NCBI GenBank assembly: GCA_020199775.1 | Contig: JAIVJZ010000040.1 | Coordinates: forward strand, 248,001-312,000 | Origin: Acidobacteriota bacterium | GTDB taxonomy: Bacteria; Acidobacteriota; Blastocatellia; Pyrinomonadales; Pyrinomonadaceae | Length of the DNA: 64,000 nt | Direction of reading: 5' to 3' | Shown here: positions 33,515 to 40,820 of the stretch, piece by piece | Numbering within the stretch: position 1 is the first letter of the stretch | How the letters are laid out: every line of letters begins with the position of its first letter | Notes under the pieces: model-generated | What the model was told of the DNA's origin: nothing | Database searches by the model: none | Seen by the model: only the letters and a program-made list of their open reading frames with translations | Position numbers and translations under genes: made by a program

Positions 33515-34454
33515 CGTCGTCGCCGCCGTCGTCGTCGGGCGGTTTAGGAGGTTGGAAGCGGGGCGAAGGGTTGCTGCTGCCCGGATTATTCGCGCCCGCG
33601 GCGCGGTTTTCGACGAAGGGGAGCGTGTGTTTGATCTTCAACTGCGCGTCGGTGAATTCGACGGCGCGCGTGGAGATGTTCGTTACTTTGAAGCGGCCGG
33701 CGACGAGGTCGCCGCGCTGCACGGTGACGAGTTCGTTGCTCTGGTTCTTGAGGATCGCCTTGTCGTTGTAGCGCGAGCCGCCGAGGATGCCGACGTAGGT
33801 GAACTGCGGCGTCGGCGGGGCTGAGACGCTGAGCGCGGCCTCGTTGGAGTAGAGCGAATTATCGGGCGTGCGGACGACGATCTGGCGCGCGCCGGGCGCA
33901 TTGATGAGCGCGCCGGGCACGGTGGTTGAAAGTTGCTGCGCGCTCGCGAAGGTGGTCGGGAGTTCCTGCCCGTCAACATACACCCGCGAATGCGGCGTAA
34001 ACTTGTCGCCGTTGAGTTGCAGCGTGAAGTCGCCCGTGCGCGCCGTGACGCTCGAAGGCGAGAGGCCGCTGAGCGTCATGGGCGGCGGTGGAATGGGCGT
34101 CGGCGTCGGCACTTCGACTATGACGGACGCCTTCGGTTGCGGCGTCGGCGCGACGTAGAAAGCGAAGATGTTGCGCCCGGCGTCGGGCACGCTATAGCTG
34201 ACGGGCGTGTAGACGACTTCGCGCGGAATTTGCAGTGTCGGGTCTTCGACCTGCGAATTGACGTTGACGCCGCCGTTCGCCGTCGCGACGCCGCCGTTCG
34301 TATTTCTGTTGTTGCTGTTCGACGGGCGGCGGGGCGGCGGGGTGTCGCCGCCTAAGAACATGCGGCCGACCAGAATGAGCGCGAGCGCGCCGAACGCGAT
34401 GGCCGCGATCAACTTGTTGCGTTCCGCAGGAGTTTTGCCTTCAAGGAGTGCCAT
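33498..34454 (-). CDS. Single-pass IPT/TIG-domain protein of the pilus operon
   Basis: A 318-residue protein anchored by one N-terminal helix (residues 15-35, LIAAIAFGALALILVGRMFL). A Pro/Asn linker follows, then an immunoglobulin-like IPT/TIG domain (about residues 128-215: LSGLSPSSVTARTGDFTLQLNGDKF). A C-terminal beta region follows (YVGILGGSRYNDKAILKNQSNELVTVQRGDLVAGRFKVTNI), which resembles the homology region of PilP/GspC proteins that link PilNO to the secretin. I infer a PilP-like connector with an extra IPT domain. The C-terminal tail is Pro/Asp-rich. Confidence 0.65.
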   Translation of the reverse strand: MALLEGKTPAERNKLIAAIAFGALALILVGRMFLGGDTPPPRRPSNSNNRNTNGGVATANGGVNVNSQVEDPTLQIPREVVYTPVSYSVPDAGRNIFAFYVAPTPQPKASVIVEVPTPTPIPPPPMTLSGLSPSSVTARTGDFTLQLNGDKFTPHSRVYVDGQELPTTFASAQQLSTTVPGALINAPGARQIVVRTPDNSLYSNEAALSVSAPPTPQFTYVGILGGSRYNDKAILKNQSNELVTVQRGDLVAGRFKVTNISTRAVEFTDAQLKIKHTLPFVENRAAGANNPGSSNPSPRFQPPKPPDDDGGDDDEPQD

Positions 34455-34475
34455 AAAAATTTTCAGCTTCGACCA

Positions 34476-35270
34476 TCATTGTGATGTCGAGGCAGGCGCG
34501 GCGGTTGCGCCGCCCGCGAACGTCGCGCTGCTGCGACGGAAGTGCGCCGACATGTCGAGGCGGAGGCTGACGAGCGCGGCGCGCGCGCTGTTGCCCGTGT
34601 CGGAGACGCCTTCGAGTTGGATGCCGTTGATGACGATGAAGCGGCGGCTCTGCTCGATGTCGCGGATGAAGCGGCGGAGGTTGCCGTAAGGCCCTTCGAT
34701 GGTCAGGCTGATGTCGATGGCCGGGAAGACGCTTTCGCGTTTCGAGGCGTTCATCGTGCGCGCGGCCGAGGCTTGCGCGGCCGTCTGGCCGGGCGCGGCC
34801 TCGTCGATGTGGCTGAAGGAGAACTGCGCGCGCGCAAGGTTGTGCCGCCGCGTCTTCTCGTTCAACTCGCCGATCACGGCCGTCGTGGTTTGCGGGTCGC
34901 GCGAGGGAAGCACGGCCGTCTCAAACTCGCCGAGGCTCGTGACGATCTTGTCCACGCTCGTCTTCGTGCTCTCGTTGCGCTCGACGCCCTCGCTCGATGC
35001 GCGCAGCTTCGCCTGCAACTGCCCGCGCTCCTGCTCTAAGGCCATAAGGCGCGAGCGTTCGGGCACGAGCAGAGAGAAGTACGCGCCCGCTGCGAGAAGC
35101 AGGAACAGCGCGGCGGCCGTGAGGGCGATGATCTCCGGGATGCGAATTGTTCCGGCGGGTCGCGCGCCGCCCCCGCGCGACGGCGCGAAGCGCGCGCGAA
35201 GTTGCGCCGGCAAGACGCCGCGGCGTTTGCTCTCGTGCGTCTCGACGGCGTCCGGGCGTTGGTCTTTCAT
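34476..35270 (-). CDS. pilO: PilO-like inner-membrane pilus protein
   Basis: A 264-residue PilO-like protein. A long cytoplasmic leader of about 45 residues precedes one helix (IIALTAAALFLLLAAGAYFSLL), then a coiled coil (SRLMALEQERGQLQAKLRASSEGV) and a ferredoxin-like periplasmic domain (ISLTIEGPYGNLRRFIRDIEQSRRFIVINGIQLEG), the signature block of PilO. In the machine it dimerises with PilN to align the secretin with the motor. It overlaps pilN by 4 nt. Confidence 0.85.
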   Translation of the reverse strand: MKDQRPDAVETHESKRRGVLPAQLRARFAPSRGGGARPAGTIRIPEIIALTAAALFLLLAAGAYFSLLVPERSRLMALEQERGQLQAKLRASSEGVERNESTKTSVDKIVTSLGEFETAVLPSRDPQTTTAVIGELNEKTRRHNLARAQFSFSHIDEAAPGQTAAQASAARTMNASKRESVFPAIDISLTIEGPYGNLRRFIRDIEQSRRFIVINGIQLEGVSDTGNSARAALVSLRLDMSAHFRRSSATFAGGATAAPASTSQ

Positions 35271-35917
35271 TGCGCCCCCCCTTGTCCAGAATTTCCGGGC
35301 GTGCCGGAAGTTGCGCCGCCGTCGTCGCCGCGCGACGCGCTCTCGACGGCGTTCCTCCCCGGCGTGGCCGGACGCGCGCCCGGCGTGTAGCGCACGCGCA
35401 GGGTTGATTCGATGCCCTTGTCGCTCTTGTTTTCCGTGAGCAGGTCGGCGGAGAAGATGCGGCCTTGCGCCATCGTGCCGAGCATGCCGGTGATGTCCGT
35501 GGTGTTGCGCGCGACGACCGCCAGTTCCAACTCCGCGCCGCCGCTGTGCGCCACGTCGCGCACGGCGATGCGCGACACGCGCACGCCCTGCGGCAGAGCC
35601 GCTTCGAGGTCTGCGAACAGGCGCGACCAGGAGAAGTTGCGGCGGTCAATGATGCTGTGGGCGGCTTCGAGCGTGCGCAGTTGATCCGGCGTGAGCGCCT
35701 GCGTGACGGCCGTGGCCTTCGCGCGTAGAGAAGCCTCCTCGGTGCGCAAGCCGCGCACGTCCCGTTCGACCACATTCGCGCGGTCGCGCGTCTGCCTGAA
35801 CTGGCTGACGGTAAAGATTAACGACGCCACCGAGACGCAGGCGACGATGGCCGCCACCGTCCACGGCAGCGTGCGATTGCGAAAGGGGTTTGAAGCGAGG
35901 TTGAGATTTTCGATCAC
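35267..35917 (-). CDS. pilN: PilN-like pilus assembly protein
   Basis: A 216-residue PilN-like protein. The N-terminal INLASNPF-type motif (ENLNLASNPFRNR, residues 3-15) is the strand that binds PilM in other systems. One helix (TVAAIVACVSVASLIFTV), a coiled coil and a small alpha/beta periplasmic domain (FSWSRLFADLEAALPQGVRVSRIAV) follow. No pilM gene lies upstream; the gap 35918-36189 holds only a hairpin. The C-terminus is a Gly/Ser/Ala tail of about 35 residues. Confidence 0.85.
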   Translation of the reverse strand: MIENLNLASNPFRNRTLPWTVAAIVACVSVASLIFTVSQFRQTRDRANVVERDVRGLRTEEASLRAKATAVTQALTPDQLRTLEAAHSIIDRRNFSWSRLFADLEAALPQGVRVSRIAVRDVAHSGGAELELAVVARNTTDITGMLGTMAQGRIFSADLLTENKSDKGIESTLRVRYTPGARPATPGRNAVESASRGDDGGATSGTPGNSGQGGAQ

Positions 35918-36101
35918 TACTTTTAACGTCTCTCACACAAGCGAAATCATCAAGCGACGTGCCGGGTTGTCTTCACTCGAAATTATTTACGGAAAGCATA
36001 ACGCGGGGCGCGCGCGTCGCGCAACGTCGCGCCGCAGCCACCGCGCCGCCCAACTTACACGCGCCCGCCGCCGCCGGGTTGCAAAACTATCAGAATCATA
36101 A

Positions 36102-36164
36102 GGGCGGGACTGGCCCGCGCCCGTTGCTTTCCTTGAAGACAACGGGCGCGAACCAGTCCCGCCC
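36102..36164 (-). terminator. Long hairpin behind the 36190 gene
   Basis: Left arm 36102-36126 pairs with 36140-36164: two GC-rich stems (GGGCGGGACTGG with CCAGTCCCGCCC, and CGCGCCCGTTG with CAACGGGCGCG) interrupted by a small mismatch. Flanking AGAATCAT/ACGATTCT extend it. The remaining gap up to pilN holds no gene. Confidence 0.75.
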
Positions 36165-36189
36165 CCACGATTCTACGATTTACCGGCTA

Positions 36190-37146
36190 TTACTGCGGGT
36201 TCGTCCCCGTCGCCTGACTGATGACGCGCGAGTTGACGACTTTCCCGGCGGCGTCGAGCGTGAGTTCGATGACCGCGCCGGAAGTGTCACGCACCTGACG
36301 CAGGATTTGCCCGCCCGCGCCGGTCGTCTCCCTGACCGTCGAGAGGCTCAGGACGTTCCCGACTGTGCGCTGGTTGACGACCGTGCCGGCCGCGTCGAGC
36401 GTGCGTTCGAGGATGTTTCCCGAACGATCAACCGTGCGCTGCAACGTCTGGCCGAGCGTGTTGACGGTCGAACTGAGCAGGCCGCCCGGCCGTGTCACGT
36501 TGTTCAAAGTCTGCCCGACCGTGCCGACCGTGCGGTCGACGACCCCGCCCGGTTGCAGCGCGGTGTTGGCGACGCCGCCCACCGTGCCGACCGTCGTGTC
36601 AACACTCTGCAAGAGGCGTTCGAGAATTTGCGGGTTGCGATCAATGGTCGTGAGCGTGCGGTCGATGATGGCGGCCACGTTGTCGAGCCGCACCTTCAAG
36701 AGCAATTCGGCGCGCACGCCCTTGATCGTGAGTTTCACTTTATCGATCCCGGCGTCCGCCCCGGCGGTCAACTGCAAGAGGTTGGCGAGGCGCGCATCGA
36801 GCGAGACGCGCGCGCGCAAATTTTCCACTTCCAGCGTGATCTCTTCGACCGAGAGGTTGGGCACGTCGAGCAAAACGTCCGGGTCGCCCGTGGCGGCCGA
36901 TTGGCGGCGACGCTCGCTCGCGGCCTGCTGCCGTTGCTGGTCTTCCTGCGAGAGCGGGCGCACGGTCGGGACGGGCGCAGGCGTCGCGCGCGGCTGCGGT
37001 TGCTGCGCAGTCGTGCGCGCGAAGATCGAGGCATTGTCCGTGCCGCGCGATGTCGTCGTGGTGTCGGCGGCCGGGGTCTGTGCGTGAGCGACGCAGGCGA
37101 CGCAGGCGATGATGATCGCGGCTCCGAGAGACGAGAGCTTGTTCAT
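36190..37146 (-). CDS. Secreted protein with repetitive C-terminal half
   Basis: A 318-residue exported protein (signal peptide to HAQ23). Residues 88-166 form a compact domain (DVLLDVPNLSVEEITLEVEN to LDNVAAIIDRTL) that resembles domains in the two following genes. Residues 180-310 are repetitive (VDTTVGTVGGV, VDRTVGTVGQTLNNV, VNTLGQTLQRTVD, LDAAGTVVNQ, LDAAGKVVNS), suggesting a regular beta or amphipathic repeat. Function unknown. It is the first gene of a run of three similar secreted proteins on the minus strand. Confidence 0.7.
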   Translation of the reverse strand: MNKLSSLGAAIIIACVACVAHAQTPAADTTTTSRGTDNASIFARTTAQQPQPRATPAPVPTVRPLSQEDQQRQQAASERRRQSAATGDPDVLLDVPNLSVEEITLEVENLRARVSLDARLANLLQLTAGADAGIDKVKLTIKGVRAELLLKVRLDNVAAIIDRTLTTIDRNPQILERLLQSVDTTVGTVGGVANTALQPGGVVDRTVGTVGQTLNNVTRPGGLLSSTVNTLGQTLQRTVDRSGNILERTLDAAGTVVNQRTVGNVLSLSTVRETTGAGGQILRQVRDTSGAVIELTLDAAGKVVNSRVISQATGTNPQ

Positions 37147-37255
37147 GGGCTGTTCTCCTAGAAAAAGTTTGATGAATACGAACGTCGGCTTTCAGGCGAA
37201 AGGTCGGGATAAGACTCCGTCCATCTCACTACAGTGTTCGGGAGAGTAAAAAAGT

Positions 37256-37678
37256 TCAGGGCACATCGGGTCGCGCCGTCGTTGCGGGGCGGCGCGCGTC
37301 GAGGACGCGCTGCAACGCTTCGAGCGAGCCGCGAAAACGCACGCGCCCCTGCACGTTGCGCAACAGCACGTCGATCTCGCTCGCGCCGACGGCGACGCCG
37401 ACGCGCAGAGACAACCCGTGCGCGCTCGACTCTCCCGCTTCTATCGAGGTCGAGGCGAAGAAGTCGCGCTCGGTGATGCGCCGCTCGGCGATGTTCAGTT
37501 CAAAATTTTCATCCACGTCCGGCTGCGTGTTCGTCGCGGGCGTAGTCGGCGGCGGTGAAACGACGCGCGGCGCGCGGGTGGTCGCCGCGTCCGGCTGTTG
37601 CCGCTGCGCGGCGACGGCGACGGCGAGCGCGAAGGAGATGAAGGCAGCCGCAAAACTCCGGCGTATAACTCGACTCAT
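37256..37678 (-). CDS. Small secreted protein, relative of neighbours
   Basis: A 140-residue exported protein. The start at 37678 (MSRVIRRSFAAAFISFALA) gives a clean signal peptide; longer readings run into the next gene. The mature domain (FELNIAERRITERDFFASTSIE, LSLRVGVAVGASEIDVLLRNVQGRVRF) parallels residues 88-166 of the 36190 product in strand pattern and spacing. The start codon overlaps the stop of the gene at 37678-38319 by one base (TAATG), so the two are translated together. Function unknown. Confidence 0.7.
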   Translation of the reverse strand: MSRVIRRSFAAAFISFALAVAVAAQRQQPDAATTRAPRVVSPPPTTPATNTQPDVDENFELNIAERRITERDFFASTSIEAGESSAHGLSLRVGVAVGASEIDVLLRNVQGRVRFRGSLEALQRVLDARRPATTARPDVP

Positions 37679-38319
37679 TATGGTCTCTCCCGCCGCGCCT
37701 GCGCGCCGCCGCTTCGCCCGCCCGCCCGCCTCGTTCGCGAGGACGGCGACGGCGCGTGCGAAGTTTGCGTTGAAGATGTTGATGGGAGAGCTTCGACAGG
37801 TTGCGCCGCCTCGCCCGTCGTCGGGCGGGCGTTGCCGTCCGGCGGTGGTGCGTTTTCGTTTGAATTTGTTTTCGGCGGGGCGTCGTCGCTCGCGGGGATT
37901 TCGCCGAGGGCTTCGGCGACGATGCGTTCGATGTCCGCGAAGACGCTCGTGATCTTGAGACGGATGCCGATGTCGCGGTAGGTGACGCCGGGTTGCACTT
38001 GCGGCGGGAGGTTGGTGCGCTCCGCCTCCCACACGGTGTCGCGGCGCGGCCGCCCCGGAAACTCGACTTTCGGGGTCGGCACGACTTCAAACAGCAACTC
38101 GCGCGCGTAGACGTTCGCCGTGATCGAGAGATCGGGTTCGCCCGTCGCGTTTGTCGTGGCCGTGGGCGAAGGAGCGGGCGACGCGGCGGCGGCGGGCGGC
38201 GCGACACTTCCACGCGGGGACGGTTGCGCCCCCTGCGCCGCGCACGTCGCGGCGCAGATCAAGATGGCGGCACAGTTGACGACGCACGCGAGAAGTGTGG
38301 TTGGTTTCGACACGCTCAT
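37678..38319 (-). CDS. Secreted protein, first of a coupled pair
   Basis: A 213-residue exported protein with a signal peptide (LLACVVNCAAILICAATCAAQ). A Pro/Ala/Ser linker leads to residues 60-140 (EPDLSITANVYARELLFEVVP, YRDIGIRLKITSVFADIERIVAEAL), with the same strand-rich pattern as the next two genes. A low-complexity basic C-terminal tail follows. It is translationally coupled to the 37256 gene. No family recognised; a joint complex of the three secreted proteins is plausible but only inferred. Confidence 0.65.
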   Translation of the reverse strand: MSVSKPTTLLACVVNCAAILICAATCAAQGAQPSPRGSVAPPAAAASPAPSPTATTNATGEPDLSITANVYARELLFEVVPTPKVEFPGRPRRDTVWEAERTNLPPQVQPGVTYRDIGIRLKITSVFADIERIVAEALGEIPASDDAPPKTNSNENAPPPDGNARPTTGEAAQPVEALPSTSSTQTSHAPSPSSRTRRAGGRSGGAQARRERP

Positions 38320-38446
38320 GCTCCTACCGCAGCCTGCGACAAAATACGTCGCGGATTGAAACTATAGTTGGGGGGCTTGGGGACTCGTAAGATTGCCGGA
38401 ATGTGGACATCATAACAGACGCGCTTGACGGCAGCCACAACTTTTA

Positions 38447-39427
38447 TCACTCGCTTCGCGGCACGGCGCACGGGCGAAGTTCGCGCGGGGTGGCGTCGGC
38501 GGGCGCGGAGCAGAACGCGCTGACCTGATTCCGGCCGGACTGCTTGGCGTGGTAGAGCGCGGTGTCGGCCAATTCGATCAGTTCGATGGGGTCGCGCGCG
38601 TCGTCCGGGTAGGCGGCGACGCCGATGCTGATCGTGATGCGGAGCGTGCGATTCTCTTCACCCGCCGCGCCGTGGCGCGTGGCCGAGAAGGCGTGCTCCT
38701 CAATCGCGCTGCGGACGCGCTCGGCGGCGACGAGGGCTTGCGCGCAGTCGGCGTCCAGCAGGAAGGCGGCAAACTCTTCGCCGCCGAAGCGCGCGGCCAC
38801 GTCGCCCGCACGCAGCGCGCGCGTGATCAAACCGCCGATCTCTTCGAGCGTCTGGCTGCCGACGAGGTGGCCGCAGGTGTCGTTCACGCGCTTGAAATGA
38901 TCCAAGTCCATCATCAGCACGCAGAACGGGCGTCCCTCGCTCTCGGCGCGCGCGGCCTCGCGGCGCAGTTCGGAGAAGAAAGACTTGCTCGTCAAAAGTC
39001 CGGTCAACTCGTCGTGCGCGATCAGGCGGTAGAGTTGGCGTTGAAACTCGCGGTCGAAATCGTCGAGCAGGTCGAAGCGGATCAGGTGTTCGCCGATGTT
39101 GAGTTTGTCGCCGTGTTGCAGGAAGGCGTCCGAGACGGGCTGGCCGTTCAGGAGCGTGCCGTTGGTCGAGCCGAGATCGGTGAGGCGGTAGCGCGCGGCA
39201 TTCGTCTCCGCGTCGTGTTCGATGCGGATCCGCGCGTGCAGGCGCGAGGCGCGGGCGTCGTTGACACGCACGTCGGCTTCGAGCGCGCGGCCGAGGATCA
39301 CTTCGTCGCGTTCGAGCGGGATGGGCGCGGCCAGTTGCTCGCCGCGCATGAAGACGAGCGCGGGACGGCGTTCGTGCGACGCGGGCGGATCGGCCGGGAG
39401 AGTGATTTCCAACTCTTCTCGTTTCAT
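38447..39427 (-). CDS. FHA-GGDEF diguanylate cyclase
   Basis: A 326-residue cytoplasmic protein. The N-terminal FHA domain (about residues 38-120) has GRALEADVRVNDARASRLHARI and TDLGSTNGTLLNG, the phosphothreonine-binding loops. The C-terminal GGDEF domain (about 150-305) carries GGEEF, an accepted active signature, and RAGD exactly five residues upstream as the inhibitory c-di-GMP site. So it should make c-di-GMP in response to a phosphoprotein and be product-inhibited. A Ser/Thr kinase partner is expected but not in the window. Confidence 0.93.
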   Translation of the reverse strand: MKREELEITLPADPPASHERRPALVFMRGEQLAAPIPLERDEVILGRALEADVRVNDARASRLHARIRIEHDAETNAARYRLTDLGSTNGTLLNGQPVSDAFLQHGDKLNIGEHLIRFDLLDDFDREFQRQLYRLIAHDELTGLLTSKSFFSELRREAARAESEGRPFCVLMMDLDHFKRVNDTCGHLVGSQTLEEIGGLITRALRAGDVAARFGGEEFAAFLLDADCAQALVAAERVRSAIEEHAFSATRHGAAGEENRTLRITISIGVAAYPDDARDPIELIELADTALYHAKQSGRNQVSAFCSAPADATPRELRPCAVPRSE

Positions 39428-39533
39428 AACTTCAGAAGGGCGACGGGGAAAGGATGCTGGATGAGAAGAAAAAGATCAACATCGGACTCGCCCTCCAGTC
39501 CTTGAGAACCCCGCACGAGGCGCGCCCGCGTCC

Positions 39534-39563
39534 TTGTCGCCGCCCGTTGCGGGAACTTATAAT
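39534..39563 (+). promoter_or_regulatory. Probable ribA promoter
   Basis: -35 TTGTCG (39534-39539), 18-bp spacer, perfect -10 TATAAT (39558-39563). It lies inside the longer reading frame that starts at 39454, which argues for a ribA start further downstream. Confidence 0.6.
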
Positions 39564-39663
39564 TCGGGGCAGATTAATAGTTCAACAGGACTCACGGCTG
39601 GCGACCTCATTTTCGGGCGGGCCGCGCCAAACATTTTGCCGTCGGTTCGAGGAGCAGGAAATT

Positions 39664-40311
39664 TTGGAAGAAGCAGCCCAGACCAGCACGACTTGCCATT
39701 GGGAGACGAACACACTCTCCGTCGAACGCGTATCGGTGGCGAATTTGCCGACCGAGTACGGCCAGTTCAAGATCGCGGGCTACCGCGCGCGCGAATCGGG
39801 CGAGGAGTTCGTCGCCATCTTCAAAGGCGACATCAAGCGCGAGACGCCGACGCTGGCCCGCATCCATTCACAATGTCTGACGGGCGACGTGTTCGGCTCG
39901 CTCAAGTGCGACTGCGGGGCGCAACTGCATCTGGCGATGCAGATGATCGAAGCGGAGGGGCGCGGCGCCATCGTCTACCAGATGCAGGAGGGGCGCGGCA
40001 TCGGCATCATCAACAAGATTCGCGCCTACGCCTTGCAGGACGAAGGAGCCGACACGGTCGAGGCCAACGAGAAACTCGGCCTCGCCGTCGACCTGCGCGA
40101 GTACCGGCAGTGCGCCGAGATACTTTTCGATCTGGGGTTATGTCACGTCCGCATCATCTCGAACAATCCTCTGAAGCTGCGCGCGATGGAGGAGGCGGGC
40201 CTGCAGGTGGTCGAGCGCGTGGCGATTGAAGTGCCGCACGTGGAGAGCGCGATGCACTACCTGCGCACGAAGAAGGAGAAGCTCGGACACCTGTTGGAAA
40301 AGATCGAGTGA
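39664..40311 (+). CDS. ribA: GTP cyclohydrolase II RibA
   Basis: A 215-residue enzyme opening the GTP imidazole ring as the first step of riboflavin synthesis. The zinc site is intact: [15 protein letters not shown] (Cys-x10-Cys-x-Cys). [24 protein letters not shown] and [21 protein letters not shown] are the GTP-binding and C-terminal family blocks. I place the start at TTG 39664, with GAGGAG 9 nt upstream and a promoter at 39534-39563; the ATG at 39454 would add 70 residues that do not look like protein. There is no fused RibB, unlike many bacteria. Confidence 0.9.
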   Translation: MEEAAQTSTTCHWETNTLSVERVSVANLPTEYGQFKIAGYRARESGEEFVAIFKGDIKRETPTLARIHSQCLTGDVFGSLKCDCGAQLHLAMQMIEAEGRGAIVYQMQEGRGIGIINKIRAYALQDEGADTVEANEKLGLAVDLREYRQCAEILFDLGLCHVRIISNNPLKLRAMEEAGLQVVERVAIEVPHVESAMHYLRTKKEKLGHLLEKIE

Positions 40312-40820
40312 GTCGCGAACTGCGTCGATTGAGCGAACGAGGCCGGAGCGGACGCTTAGATTCGCTCCGGCTTTTCCGTCTCAGTCGCGGCGCGGACTAA
40401 TTCAAAAATCTGAATTTTCTTTTATTTTTTGGATTCAAGCCACGGCGAAGGGTCTTTAGTTTCTTAACAACTTTCCGCATTAGCCCGACGCCGCGACCGC
40501 ACGCCCCAGTGGAACGCCCGTTGCGTGCGTAATTTCGACCGAGTATTCCTGCAAGCGAGCCGTCCGTGCCGCCGTGCTAATTCGACATCTACCAAGCGTC
40601 ACGACTTGCTCCTAACAGAGTTCTTCAAGCAACACGTAAAGTCGTCGAAATTTCACCACACGTACCCGGGGGATTTGTTACACGACGCGAACGCCCTAAA
40701 CGTGCATGACAGTCAAAAGATCATCGGTGAAAATCATTAACCTTCCGCAAACAAGAGCGCGCGGCCTTAACTCATCCGCGCCGCGCTCCACCAGATTGAA
40801 AATTCGGAGGCTCGATTAAC
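40312..40820. other. Gene-free 0.5-kb leader of the TonB receptor
   Basis: It holds the ribA terminator (40342-40375), an AT-rich tract at about 40390-40470, and a GC-rich hairpin just before the receptor gene (about 40754-40789) 13 nt above its GGAGG site. That hairpin could control translation of the receptor. A 71-codon open frame at 40525-40740 has no ribosome site and looks spurious. Confidence 0.5.
40342..40375 (+). terminator. ribA terminator
   Basis: A 9-bp stem, GCCGGAGCG (40342-40350) with CGCTCCGGC (40363-40371), followed by TTTT. Confidence 0.85.

Noticed and set aside
40525-40740. 71-codon open frame upstream of the TonB receptor
   Set aside because: No ribosome site, no coding bias like its neighbours, and placed in a promoter-like spacer.
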